A stretch of DNA of 64,000 bases from Clostridium sp. (lineage in GTDB: Bacteria > Bacillota > Clostridia > Clostridiales > Clostridiaceae), in contig JARLHR010000097.1 in NCBI GenBank assembly GCA_031292145.1, positions 1-64,000 of the forward strand, in the 5' to 3' direction. Both the position numbers and the translations under genes were made by a program. Below, in pieces: positions 18,142 to 27,608 of the stretch. The notes beneath the pieces were generated by a model that saw nothing but the letters and a program-made list of their open reading frames with translations, had not been told where the DNA came from and searched no databases. Every line of letters starts with the position of its first letter. Position 1 is the first letter of the stretch.

Positions 18142-18206
18142 ATGACAAAATGGACATATAATATAAATATATTACTACTACGAAATTAATATGTCAATTT
18201 GTACAT
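18142..18206. promoter_or_regulatory. Two PadR-type operators
   Basis: ATGT-N8-ACAT, the known PadR family operator pattern, is exact at 18191-18206 (ATGTCAATTTGTACAT) and has one deviation at 18142-18157 (ATGACAAAATGGACAT). Both lie in the 126-bp gap between the divergent efflux and padR genes; the first ends 15 bp before the padR ATG, right over its ribosome-binding region. Confidence 0.7.
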
Positions 18207-18221
18207 ATAAGGAGAGATTTT

Positions 18222-18797
18222 ATGAACACTTTATCCTACGGTCTTTTAGGTTTTTTAGCAAATGAATCCATGTCTGGTTATGACTTAACATTAAAAATGA
18301 ATTTATTTTGGCATACTAGACATAGTCATATATATCCTTTACTTGCTAAATTAGAAGAAGATAATTATGTAGAATCTATATTGGTTAATCAATCTGGCAA
18401 ACCCGATAAAAAAGTTTATACTCCTACAAAAAAAGGAATTGAAGTTACAAAAAAATGGCTTGAGGAAAATACTGCAGATCCCATTACTAAAGATGAAATG
18501 TTACTAAAGACATATTGTTTGCACATATTAGATGATGAAAAAGCAAAGAAATTACTTAAAGAACGAGAAGAAATGTATCATAAGAAATTTATCACTTATC
18601 AAAAAAAAATTGAGGCCCTTAAAGAAGAAGGAGGAAAAAAACTTACTACTAGTAATTCAGGTTATTTTAGCAGATTTGTTATATTAAATAAAATTCTGGG
18701 TGATGCAAAATGGGGAATGGAATGGTGTCAGTGGATTTATAGTTTATATGATAGCGGTAATCTTACTAATATTTTTGAAGAAAGTCCATTTAAATAA
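18222..18797 (+). CDS. PadR family transcriptional regulator
   Basis: A 191-residue regulator. Residues ~1-85 are the winged helix of the PadR family (LSYGLLGFLANESMSGYDL ... HSHIYPLLAKLEEDNYV ... KVYTPTKKGIE). The rest is the long C-terminal helical dimerisation domain (AphA/VirR type), with KLLKEREEMYHKKF. GGAGAG precedes the ATG. Divergent to the DHA2 pump and with ATGT-N8-ACAT sites between, it is most likely a ligand-released repressor of the pump and itself. Confidence 0.9.
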   Translation: MNTLSYGLLGFLANESMSGYDLTLKMNLFWHTRHSHIYPLLAKLEEDNYVESILVNQSGKPDKKVYTPTKKGIEVTKKWLEENTADPITKDEMLLKTYCLHILDDEKAKKLLKEREEMYHKKFITYQKKIEALKEEGGKKLTTSNSGYFSRFVILNKILGDAKWGMEWCQWIYSLYDSGNLTNIFEESPFK

Positions 18798-18821
18798 TAT
18801 TTTAATATAATATATTTTTTG

Positions 18822-18864
18822 ACACGCAAAGTGAAAAACACACAGAATATTTCACTTTGCGTGT
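18822..18864 (+). other. Hairpin after padR
   Basis: Perfect 15-bp stem, ACACGCAAAGTGAAA (18822-18836) with its complement (18850-18864). There is a T-run before it but not after it on the plus strand, so a plain rho-independent terminator is not clear; the family A repeat follows directly and adds a second hairpin. Confidence 0.55.
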
Positions 18865-18868
18865 TAAA

Positions 18869-19029
18869 GCACAGTCAAAAAAATAATAGACCAGTACGCT
18901 TATCCACTTTGCATCATCCTTCGTTAGCAGATACTACTAATAGGCTCGCTTTGATCAGATTTTGCTTCCTTATCGGACATAAAATATACATCGCATCTTT
19001 GGTTTATTGTTTTCTTTCATGTGCCTTAA
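18869..19029 (+). repeat. Dispersed repeat family A, copy 3 (long form)
   Basis: 161 bp. Left end GCACAGTCAAAAAAATAATA and AGACCAGTACGC match the short copies; the right end is TTGTTTTCTTTCATGTGCCT. The interior insert (with TAATAGGCTCGCTTTGATCA and TTGCTTCCTTATCGGAC) parallels that of copies 4 and 7. Confidence 0.85.
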
Positions 19030-19063
19030 CTGTTTTACATTGCTTTAATTAGGTTATTATTAC

Positions 19064-19999
19064 TTATGCTTGGGCCTGGGTTTCGTACATTCCTTCAATA
19101 GCATGAAGCAAATGAACAATAAACTCATTGTATGGTGCTTGAATACCGTATTCTTTAGCAGCTCTTACTACTGCTCCATTAATATGATCGATTTCAGTGA
19201 TCCTCTTATTTAAAACATCCTGATTCATAGAAGTTATAACCTCATAAAAATCATTTTTGATATGTTTTTCTACATTTTCTATGACTTCATTCTTATTAAA
19301 ATAGGTACCATCTGCAATTGCAACATCTACAGCTTCTGAAAGAATCATCTTTACAATGTGGCTCGCATCATTATTATCATTTAAATACCCAACTTTGCAT
19401 TGTAAAATAGCCGTAACAGAATTAAGAGACATGTTAATAAACAACTTTTTCCAAATTATTTCTTGAATGTTCTCATAAATTGCTGTATTTATACTACAAC
19501 TTTTAAAAATCTCCGCTACTTGCTGTAATATATTTGGATTATAAACCACCATTCCTATATTTGTTATACCACTTGAATTGTGCGAAATGCGTCCTGGTTC
19601 TAAATTTGCACAATTATGTTCTGTTGTCCCAATTAAAATATTTTCTTTTTTAGCAAACCTTTGTAAGTCTCTATCATTACCTGCCCCATTTTGCAGAGTT
19701 AAAACAATTGTATTTTCCCCTATAAGATTTTTATTTTTTTCCATAGCTGATATGTTATATATATTTTTTACAAAAACAATTACAAGATCCATTACTCCTA
19801 GATTGTTTGAATTAGTAGTGGCTGATACAGGAAATATAACATCTTTATTTTCTTCTTTTTCGTATATAACTAAACCTCTTTGGTTAATTGCTTCTACAAT
19901 TTTTGTATTTACATCAATCATGTATACTTCATTAAAATGTGATAAATAAGCCCCATAAAGACTTCCCATTGCCCCAGCACCTAAAATTGCAATTTTCAT
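19064..19999 (-). CDS. 2-dehydropantoate 2-reductase (ketopantoate reductase) family protein
   Basis: A 311-residue NADP-dependent reductase. N-terminal Rossmann motif GAGAMGSLYG (residues ~7-16); the family's catalytic Lys lies in IWKKLFINMSLNSVTAI and the C-terminal helix has EIDHINGAVV. Length and both ApbA domains match PanE. Reaction in the family: ketopantoate to pantoate in pantothenate synthesis, but many paralogues act on other 2-oxoacids, and no pan genes are adjacent. The divergent LysR gene (131 bp away) suggests substrate-responsive control, which favours a catabolic or specialised paralogue. GGAGGAG precedes the ATG. Confidence 0.82.
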   Translation of the reverse strand: MKIAILGAGAMGSLYGAYLSHFNEVYMIDVNTKIVEAINQRGLVIYEKEENKDVIFPVSATTNSNNLGVMDLVIVFVKNIYNISAMEKNKNLIGENTIVLTLQNGAGNDRDLQRFAKKENILIGTTEHNCANLEPGRISHNSSGITNIGMVVYNPNILQQVAEIFKSCSINTAIYENIQEIIWKKLFINMSLNSVTAILQCKVGYLNDNNDASHIVKMILSEAVDVAIADGTYFNKNEVIENVEKHIKNDFYEVITSMNQDVLNKRITEIDHINGAVVRAAKEYGIQAPYNEFIVHLLHAIEGMYETQAQA

Positions 20000-20129
20000 A
20001 ATATCTCCTCCACCGATAAACTATTGACTGCTTTAACCTATTATATTATCATTACATACATAAGTAAAATTCATTTTTTTCACTCTTATATTGAATTATT
20101 TTCATCTATATTTGAAAGGATATTAAATT

Positions 20130-21002
20130 ATGTCATTACCAGCATATCAAATATTTAAAACTGTTGTAGAACAAAATAGCTTTCAACGTGCTGCTGAAAT
20201 TCTTCACTTAACTCCTTCCGCCATAAGTCATTCCATTTCTAATTTGGAAAAGGATTTAGGATTTCCTTTATTTATAAGAAATAAAACTGGAATACAATTA
20301 ACTGGGTATGGTGAAAATCTGCTTCCTCATATACAAAAAGTTCTAAATAGTGAGGAACATTTAAAACAAGAAATTTCCCTATTAAATGGATTAGAAAAAG
20401 GAACTGTAAAACTTGGTACCTTTAATAGCGTGTGCACAAATTGGATCCCCAAAATTGTAAGTTCATTTCAGGAAATATATCCTCAAATCTCCATAGAAAT
20501 ATACCAAGGAGATTATAATGATGTTTCAAATTGGGTTAAGAACGGATTAGTTGATATAGGTTTTTTATCTACTTCAAGTGCAGTCACTTTAGAAATTACG
20601 CCACTTTATAAAGATCCTCTTCTATGTGTAGTTCCAAAAAACTTTAACCCTAAAAATAAAGACTATATAACTATAAATGATATAAAAGGGCAAAACGTTG
20701 TCTATCAAAGAGAAGGCAGTGATGCTGACATCAATAACTTTTTTCATAAATATGGACTCAATGCTTTATCCACGTGCTATGTAGTAGATGACCAATCAAC
20801 CATTGCAATGGTTGAAAGTGGCTTTGGAATATGCATTATGCCCGAGTTAGTTATGAAAAATCAAAATAATAAGGTAGATGTATATATGATAGAACCTCTT
20901 GAATATCGAATTATAGGAATAACCGTTTTAAATCAAACCTTTATGGCACCTGCTATAAGAAAAATGTTTGACCATATAATTAGTACCTGTAAAAATATAT
21001 AA
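20130..21002 (+). CDS. LysR family transcriptional regulator
   Basis: A 290-residue LysR protein: N-terminal winged helix-turn-helix (SFQRAAEILHLTPSAISHSISNLEKDLGFPLF, residues ~16-48) followed by a type-2 periplasmic-binding-fold effector domain (KLGTFNSVCTNWIPKIV ... MVESGFGICIMPEL). AAAGGA precedes the ATG. It is divergent from the ketopantoate-reductase-like gene, the usual arrangement for a LysR activator and its target. The effector is unknown. The last six codons overlap the left arm of its terminator. Confidence 0.9.
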   Translation: MSLPAYQIFKTVVEQNSFQRAAEILHLTPSAISHSISNLEKDLGFPLFIRNKTGIQLTGYGENLLPHIQKVLNSEEHLKQEISLLNGLEKGTVKLGTFNSVCTNWIPKIVSSFQEIYPQISIEIYQGDYNDVSNWVKNGLVDIGFLSTSSAVTLEITPLYKDPLLCVVPKNFNPKNKDYITINDIKGQNVVYQREGSDADINNFFHKYGLNALSTCYVVDDQSTIAMVESGFGICIMPELVMKNQNNKVDVYMIEPLEYRIIGITVLNQTFMAPAIRKMFDHIISTCKNI

Positions 21003-21024
21003 CTAATATATTTTTACAGGTACT
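20982..21024 (+). terminator. Terminator of the lysR gene, overlapping its 3' end
   Basis: An 18-bp perfect stem (20982-20999 with 21007-21024), AGTACCTGTAAAAATATA and its complement, followed by TTTATAATATTTTTTC. The left arm encodes the last residues of LysR. Confidence 0.8.
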
Positions 21025-21065
21025 TTTATAATATTTTTTCAGCTAACTGCCGATTAACATTGTTG

Positions 21066-23999
21066 CTATGCAAATAGTTTTTCAACTTCTGCTGCAGGTA
21101 GTGGCTTACTAAAGTAGTAGCCTTGAATATAATCGCATTTCTTATCCTTAAGTATCAATAATTGTTCCTTAGTTTCTACTCCTTCAGCAACAATTTTTAA
21201 TTCCATGGTATGTGCCATTTGAATTATATCATTAATAAGTGATTCTTCTTTTTTGCATGAAACAATATTATCTATAAAGGACTTATCAATTTTCAATGTA
21301 CTTATTGGAATTTTCCTTAAATAGTTTAATGAAGAATAACCTGTTCCAAAATCATCAAGGGCAATTCTAACCCCCATATCTATTAATTGATTTAATGCAT
21401 TTATACTTGATTCAAGTGATTGCATAAGAACTGTTTCAGTAATTTCAAGTTCAATAATACTTGGATTAACTCCTGTACTTTGAATAATTTTTGCAACATT
21501 TTCTATAAAGTCATGTCGCTGTAAATCAACAGAGGAAATATTAACACTCATGCTTTTAAACTTATATCCTTCATTAATCCATTTTACACTTTGTATGCAA
21601 GCTTCATTAAGTACCCATAATCCTATCTGCGTTATATATCCACTTTCCTCTGCAATAGGAATAAATTCTGCTGGAGATATAAAACCCAACTTTTTACTAT
21701 TTAATCTAAGTAAAGCTTCAAATCCAAAAATCTCGTTCTTCATAGCACTATATTGTGGCTGATAATTAATACTAAATTCATTGTTTTCAATTGCTTTCCT
21801 TAATATTCTTTCAATTGAGGTTTTTCTTTCTAATTTCAAATAAATTTCAGGGTCATATAATGCAAATCTATTTTTACCTAACTTTTTCGCTTTATACATG
21901 GCTGAATCTGCATTTTTCATAAGTGTATCCGAATCAATTCCATCCTTAGGATATAATGCTGCTCCGATACTTGCTGTTATAGATATCAATTTATTATCAA
22001 TCCTAATGCTCTCCTTAAATAAAAACAATAACCTATTTAAGTACATTTCCACTTCTGATTCATTAATTAAAGGATTAAGTATTATAAATTCATCTCCACC
22101 AAACCTGCATATAGTATCATCTTTACCTATTAAGCTTTCAATTTTTTTTGCCAAATCTACAATTAATTTATCACCAAATTTATGTCCCATAATATCATTT
22201 ATATTTTTAAAATCATCTAAATCAATAAAAATTACTGCTCCTTCTAAATCCTTGTTTTTCATCATTTCCAATTGTTCATTTAATTTATCCGTGAATAAAG
22301 TTTTATTAGGAAGCTTGGTAAGTTCATCATAATATGCCATAAACTTTATTTTTTCTTCTGATATTTTTCTTTCTGAAATATCGGAAATTGAACCTGTCAA
22401 TTTTACAGCTTTGCCATCTAAACCTCTTATGGCTTTACCTTTACATAATACCCATACATAAGAACCTTCATGAGTTTTTAATCTATATTCACAATTAAAA
22501 ATAGATGTTATATTTTTAATATGATTTTGAAAATCTTCTCTTGCTCTAGATATATCTTCTGGATGAATTATATTTTTTAAAATACTTCTTATTTTATTAC
22601 TTCCATTTAATTTATACCCCGCAATATTAATTAATTTATCTGAAGTAAAGAATTCTCCTGTTTTTAAATTCCATTCCCAAATAGAATCATTAGCACATTC
22701 TAATGCAAGTACATATCTCTCTTCACTATTCCTCAATGCTTCCTCATTATATTGAAGTTCATCATATTGAGCTCTAAGTTCTTCTTCTGTTGCTACTAAT
22801 TCTTCGTGTACAGCTGTTAGTTCTTCATAGTTTGAACTTAAGTCTTTTATCATTATATTAAATGAATCACCTAATTTTCCAAATTCATCATTAGTTCTAA
22901 TATTTGCCCTAACTGAAAGATCTCCATTTCCAGCCGACTCCATCAAATTGGTTAACTTCCTAATTGGATCAGTTATGGCTTTAACAACAAAATATGTAAA
23001 AACAATTCCCAATAGTAAAATGCAAATTGTAATTCCAGATATTATTCCTTCAATTACTGTTACTTTTTTTGCAAATTCACTTTTAGGTATAATTGCGGCC
23101 ATTTTCCAACCTGTATAAGGTGAAGTGTATACATTAACAAATGATTCACTACCATTAACAATAGCTTCAAAATTATCATTTTTTGCATCTAAAAGCTTAT
23201 TTATATCTTCAACTGAAAAAATTCCAGTACCATTTCTTTTGGAATATGAATTTCCTAATTCATGTATATTTTTAAAATCCAAATCTGCATTAGGGTGAGC
23301 TAAAATCGTACCATCGTTCAAATAAAAAAAAGCATAACCGGCATCACCAATCTTCACATTATTCACAATTTTTGATAACTTATTCAAACTTGTATCTATA
23401 GCAATTACTCCAACAATATCTCCAGAAGCATTTTTTACAGTTGTGCAAGCACTTATTGTTATATTTTTACTTGTATCTATTGAAACTTTATGGGGATCTG
23501 AAATTACCACTTCATCTGGATTTTCCATAGCTAACGAATACCATGGTCTTTGTCTTGGATCATAATTACTATTATCCAGCCCATCTGGCCATTGAATATA
23601 TCCTCCCCATTTTGTTCCAAAACACACATACTGTGTTTCTCCATGAGTTAAAGCATAAAGTTCAAAATTATTATAAATTTCACTTTCCATGCCTGCAATT
23701 TGTTTGGAATATTTCTTATTATTTCCAACATTCGGTATATTAAATAAAGCTAATATGGAGTTATCAGCTTTTTTAATATCATCTAAATTTGCTAAAACTT
23801 TTGCATCCTGTTTCATTTGGCTAATTACATCAAAAACATTATTATCTATTTCTTCCATTTTCTTTTCACTATCTGATATCAAATTACTTTTTATTAAATT
23901 ATACATATAATTATATGTAGTTACTGCTATAGGAATTGATGTGGACAATATAATTATTACACAAAAAAGAAACAATTTAATTCTAAAAGCAATCTTCAT
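21066..23999 (-). CDS. Cache-HAMP-PAS-GGDEF-EAL c-di-GMP protein 1
   Basis: A 977-residue membrane sensor. TM1 at ~7-29, an extracellular double-Cache sensor at ~33-310 (ETQYVCFGTKWGGYIQWPDG, DPRQRPWY), TM2 at ~315-340, HAMP to ~395, a coiled linker rich in EELRAQYDELQYNEEALRNSEERY, a PAS/PAC domain at ~430-550, GGDEF (motif 634-638, intact) and EAL (761-763). EAL metal and catalytic residues are present: ELEITETVL, DDFGTGYSSL, KIDKSFI, EGVE. So both diguanylate cyclase and phosphodiesterase activity are possible. The inhibitory RxxD site before GGDEF is absent (GKDD). A close paralogue lies directly upstream. Confidence 0.92.
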   Translation of the reverse strand: MKIAFRIKLFLFCVIIILSTSIPIAVTTYNYMYNLIKSNLISDSEKKMEEIDNNVFDVISQMKQDAKVLANLDDIKKADNSILALFNIPNVGNNKKYSKQIAGMESEIYNNFELYALTHGETQYVCFGTKWGGYIQWPDGLDNSNYDPRQRPWYSLAMENPDEVVISDPHKVSIDTSKNITISACTTVKNASGDIVGVIAIDTSLNKLSKIVNNVKIGDAGYAFFYLNDGTILAHPNADLDFKNIHELGNSYSKRNGTGIFSVEDINKLLDAKNDNFEAIVNGSESFVNVYTSPYTGWKMAAIIPKSEFAKKVTVIEGIISGITICILLLGIVFTYFVVKAITDPIRKLTNLMESAGNGDLSVRANIRTNDEFGKLGDSFNIMIKDLSSNYEELTAVHEELVATEEELRAQYDELQYNEEALRNSEERYVLALECANDSIWEWNLKTGEFFTSDKLINIAGYKLNGSNKIRSILKNIIHPEDISRAREDFQNHIKNITSIFNCEYRLKTHEGSYVWVLCKGKAIRGLDGKAVKLTGSISDISERKISEEKIKFMAYYDELTKLPNKTLFTDKLNEQLEMMKNKDLEGAVIFIDLDDFKNINDIMGHKFGDKLIVDLAKKIESLIGKDDTICRFGGDEFIILNPLINESEVEMYLNRLLFLFKESIRIDNKLISITASIGAALYPKDGIDSDTLMKNADSAMYKAKKLGKNRFALYDPEIYLKLERKTSIERILRKAIENNEFSINYQPQYSAMKNEIFGFEALLRLNSKKLGFISPAEFIPIAEESGYITQIGLWVLNEACIQSVKWINEGYKFKSMSVNISSVDLQRHDFIENVAKIIQSTGVNPSIIELEITETVLMQSLESSINALNQLIDMGVRIALDDFGTGYSSLNYLRKIPISTLKIDKSFIDNIVSCKKEESLINDIIQMAHTMELKIVAEGVETKEQLLILKDKKCDYIQGYYFSKPLPAAEVEKLFA

Positions 24000-24504
24000 A
24001 CTTATTACCCCTTAGGTACCAAATTTGTAAAACAAACCAAATTGACATTTGTATACACATATATTCTATATTTTATCATTCACGTAATAACCTTTCAACG
24101 TCTTTCACCATTAATTTCTTTTTTTCTTACGCATCTTCAAAAATTTAACTTAATACGCAAAGGATTATTCCTATTATCTTTAATTTTATTGTAATTTTTA
24201 CAATAACTTTTCGAACATTTAATATTCTTATAAAACTAAATCAATAATAAATTTCTTCTTATAAAAACTTAGCAGGGAATTCAAAACCCATAATAAGTTC
24301 ATTAAAATTCCCTGCTACTGTGCTTCTATTCAATTTATTCTACGTTCTTTAAGATGAGCACGGTAAATTCCCATCACTTGGAATTTTATAATTTATGCAT
24401 AATCAATATATAATTGACTTCCTCATCTGACATAAAGTGAAACTTTTCAGATGACATTTTATATTCCATCTGAATTTATTTAATGTTTCTTACCTTAGTG
24501 CCAT
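24000..24504. other. Intergenic region between the two GGDEF-EAL genes
   Basis: 505 bp, AT-rich. It holds the terminator of the upstream paralogue (24265-24317), a second smaller hairpin closer to that gene (TTCAGATG at 24446-24453 with CATCTGAA at 24467-24474), and presumably the promoter of the downstream GGDEF-EAL gene within 24000-24260. I searched it by eye for a c-di-GMP aptamer (GCAAAGCC / GCCAGGTTGCC blocks) and saw none. Confidence 0.55.
24265..24317 (-). terminator. Terminator downstream of GGDEF-EAL gene 2
   Basis: Stem TAGCAGGGAATT (24270-24281) with AATTCCCTGCTA (24306-24317), loop of 24 bases, followed on the minus strand by AAGTTTTTAT. Downstream of the gene ending at 24505. 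Confidence 0.65.
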
Positions 24505-27426
24505 TTATATAAATAACTTTTCAATTTCATTTGATGGGAGTGGTTTACTAAAATAATATCCTTGAATGTAGTCACAATTTCTCTCTTTAAGTATTAAAAG
24601 TTGTTCATTTACTTCCACCCCTTCTGCTACAACCTTTAAATCCATAGTATGTGCCATTTCAATTATATTTTCAATAATTGCTTCTTCTTTTTTACTTGAA
24701 CTAATATTATCTATAAAAGATTTATCAATTTTCAATGTACTTATTGGAATTTTTCTTAGATAATTTAATGATGAGTAGCCTGTACCAAAATCATCAAGTG
24801 CAATTCTAATTCCCATATCCCTTAACTTATCTAAAATACATATACTAGATTCAAGAGATTGCATAAGAACTGTTTCAGTAATTTCAAGTTCAATAATTTG
24901 AGGATTAATTCCTGTGTCCTTTAATATATAAATAATTTTTTCTAAAAAATCTGGTTGCTGTAAATCAACTGATGAAATATTAATACTCATGCTTTTAAAG
25001 TTATATCCCATTCTAAGCCACTCTAAACTTTGTATGCAAGCTTGTTTTAGTACCCATAAACTCAATTCAGTAATGTATCCACATTCCTCCGCTATAGGTA
25101 TAAATTCCATAGGAGATATAAATCCTAACTTTTTATTATTTAATCTAAGTAAAGCTTCAAATCCAAAAATCTCTTTATTTTCTGCATAATATTGCGGCTG
25201 ATAATTTATAATTAATTCATCATTTTCTATTGCTGTTCTTAATATTCTTTCAATTGTAGTTTTTCTCTCCAACTTCAAATAAATTTGAGGATCATATAAA
25301 GCAAACCTATTCTTTCCTAACGCTTTTGCTTTATACATAGCTGAATCAGCATTTTTTAAAATAGTAGTTGAATCTGTTCCGTCTTTAGGATATAATGCCG
25401 CACCAATACTTGCTGTAATATTCATTAGCTTATCTTCAATTTTGAGATTTTGTTTAAATAGTGCTAATAATTTATTTGCATAAGCTTCTACTTCTATTTC
25501 TGTAATAGATGGATTTAGTACTATAAATTCATCCCCACCTACTCTGCATATAGTATCCCTTATATCAATTACGCTCTTGAATTGTTCTGCCAAATATATA
25601 AGAATTTTATCCCCATAAGTATGTCCCATTGTATCATTAATAATTTTGAAATTGTCTAAATCAATAAAAAATACTGCACCTTCTACATTTTTATTATTTA
25701 TCATTTCTAGTTGTTCTTCTAGTTTGCTTACAAATAAAGTTTTATTAGGTAATTTGGTAAGTGAATCATAAAATGCCATAAACTTTATCTTTTCTTCTGA
25801 AACTTTTCTTTCTGATATATCTGAAATTGATCCTGCAATTTTGACTACATTACCTTTTTCGTCTCTTAATGCCGTCCCCTTACATAAGACCCACACATAA
25901 TCTCCTTGGCTTGTTCTTACTCTAAACTCAGTGTTAAAAATCTCAGATTTGTTTATAATATGATTTTCAAAATCATTCTTAACTTGGTTAAAATCCTTAG
26001 GATTAATTAATTCCTCAAAACTCTTATAAAAATTCTTCTTTCTATTTAATTCATATCCTAAAATATCACTTAATTTATCAGACACAAAAAACTCGTCTGC
26101 AATCAAATCCCATTCCCAAATTGAATCATTGGCAGACTCTAAAGCAATTTTATACCGTTCTTCACTATTTCTTAGTGCTTCTTCATTATATTGCAATTCA
26201 TCATATTGGGCTCTGAGTTCCTCTTCCGTTGCTGATAATTCTTCATATACTGCTGTTAATTCCTCATAGCTTGAACTTAATTGCTCAATCATTAAATTAA
26301 ATGAACTCCCAAATTCCCCAAATTCATCATTAGTATTTATATCTGCTCTAACTGAAAAATCCCCTTTTCCAGCAGCCTCCATTAACGGTCTTAGCTTTTT
26401 AATGGGATTAGTCAACACATTGGTTACAAAAAGTGTAAAAACAGTTCCTAATACTAAAATGCAAAGTGTGACTAAAGTTATTAAAAATTGATATTGCTTT
26501 GCTTTATTTACAAGTTCACTTTTGTCTACAACCGAAGCTAATTTCCATCCTGTGCTAGGAGATGTAAATACAGTAACAAATACATCAGTGCCATTAATCG
26601 TTGTTTCAAAACTTCCATTTTCTTCATTAATAAGCTTATCATAATCTTTAATATCGTACTTTAATGAAACATTTCCATCCACTAATTTATCAATATGTTT
26701 AAAATTTAAGCCTTTATCTGGATGGGCTAATATCGTGCCATCCTTGGAATAAAGAAATATGTAACCAGTATCACCAATCTTTATATCCTTTATCATTTCT
26801 GATAAGTTATTTAAACTTACATCAATCCCTACTACTCCTACAATATTTTTCAATTCATTTTTTACAACTTTCGAAGCAGTTATAATTACATTATTACTAT
26901 TATCAATTGCAGAAACATACGGTTCTGAAATTACTACTTTATCTGGATTTTCTATAGCTGGTGCATACCATGGTCTTTTTCTTGGATCAAAATTCCCTTT
27001 ATCTAATCCATCTGGCCATTGAATATATCCGCCCCATTCAGTACCTATATACACATATGTCGTTTCAGTATGAGATTTACCATACGCTTCTAAGTTATTA
27101 TAAATAGTACTTTCTAATCCTGGAATTTGCTTTGAATACTTTTTATTAGTTTCAATATTAGGTATATTAAATAGAGCTGATATAGATCCATCAGCTTTTT
27201 CCATGTCGTTAGATGTCGCTAAAAATTCAACGTTATTTTTTATGTCATTAAATGTGTTAGAAATAGATTTATCTATTTCTAAAGTTTTTTCTTTACTCTG
27301 CTGCAGTAAATCATTTTTTAGCGAATTATATGTATAACCGTATGTAATTATGGCTATTGGAATTGATGTGGATAATATAATTAATACACAAAAAAGAAAC
27401 AATTTTGTTCTAAAATCAACCTTCAT
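24505..27426 (-). CDS. Cache-HAMP-PAS-GGDEF-EAL c-di-GMP protein 2
   Basis: A 973-residue paralogue of the protein at 21066, with the same domain order: TM1, double-Cache sensor (TTYVYIGTEWGGYIQWPDG), TM2, HAMP, the same EELRAQYDELQYNEEALRNSEERY linker, PAS, GGDEF (motif 630-634) and EAL (757-759), all catalytic motifs intact (ELEITETVL, DDFGTGYSSL, KIDKSFI, EGVE). The I-site position reads DIRD, not RxxD. The two differ most in the Cache domain, so they likely respond to different ligands. Same strand, ~500 bp apart with a terminator between: tandem duplication rather than an operon. Confidence 0.92.
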   Translation of the reverse strand: MKVDFRTKLFLFCVLIILSTSIPIAIITYGYTYNSLKNDLLQQSKEKTLEIDKSISNTFNDIKNNVEFLATSNDMEKADGSISALFNIPNIETNKKYSKQIPGLESTIYNNLEAYGKSHTETTYVYIGTEWGGYIQWPDGLDKGNFDPRKRPWYAPAIENPDKVVISEPYVSAIDNSNNVIITASKVVKNELKNIVGVVGIDVSLNNLSEMIKDIKIGDTGYIFLYSKDGTILAHPDKGLNFKHIDKLVDGNVSLKYDIKDYDKLINEENGSFETTINGTDVFVTVFTSPSTGWKLASVVDKSELVNKAKQYQFLITLVTLCILVLGTVFTLFVTNVLTNPIKKLRPLMEAAGKGDFSVRADINTNDEFGEFGSSFNLMIEQLSSSYEELTAVYEELSATEEELRAQYDELQYNEEALRNSEERYKIALESANDSIWEWDLIADEFFVSDKLSDILGYELNRKKNFYKSFEELINPKDFNQVKNDFENHIINKSEIFNTEFRVRTSQGDYVWVLCKGTALRDEKGNVVKIAGSISDISERKVSEEKIKFMAFYDSLTKLPNKTLFVSKLEEQLEMINNKNVEGAVFFIDLDNFKIINDTMGHTYGDKILIYLAEQFKSVIDIRDTICRVGGDEFIVLNPSITEIEVEAYANKLLALFKQNLKIEDKLMNITASIGAALYPKDGTDSTTILKNADSAMYKAKALGKNRFALYDPQIYLKLERKTTIERILRTAIENDELIINYQPQYYAENKEIFGFEALLRLNNKKLGFISPMEFIPIAEECGYITELSLWVLKQACIQSLEWLRMGYNFKSMSINISSVDLQQPDFLEKIIYILKDTGINPQIIELEITETVLMQSLESSICILDKLRDMGIRIALDDFGTGYSSLNYLRKIPISTLKIDKSFIDNISSSKKEEAIIENIIEMAHTMDLKVVAEGVEVNEQLLILKERNCDYIQGYYFSKPLPSNEIEKLFI

Positions 27427-27564
27427 CTTAGTACCCCTTAAATACTCAATTTACACAAAAAAACAACCTAATAATTACAAATATATTTTATATTTTACCA
27501 CTCAAGTCACAATTTTTCAACGATTCTCGTCATTTACACTATATTTTCCAATATATCCCCAAAA

Positions 27565-27603
27565 AAATTCCAACAAATATATTACTAATATCTGTTGGAA
27601 TTT
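27565..27603 (-). terminator. Terminator of kduI
   Basis: Stem AAATTCCAACA (27565-27575) with TGTTGGAATTT (27593-27603), followed on the minus strand by TTTTTTT. It starts 6 bases after the kduI stop codon. Confidence 0.8.
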
Positions 27604-27608
27604 AAACT

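Noticed and set aside
18822..19029. CRISPR-like pattern from repeated hairpins
   Set aside because: The repeats are not regularly spaced, have no unique equal-length spacers, and no cas genes are present anywhere in the window.
24000..24504. Possible c-di-GMP riboswitch between the two GGDEF-EAL genes
   Set aside because: No GCAAAGCC or GCCAGGTTGCC blocks on either strand; only ordinary hairpins.
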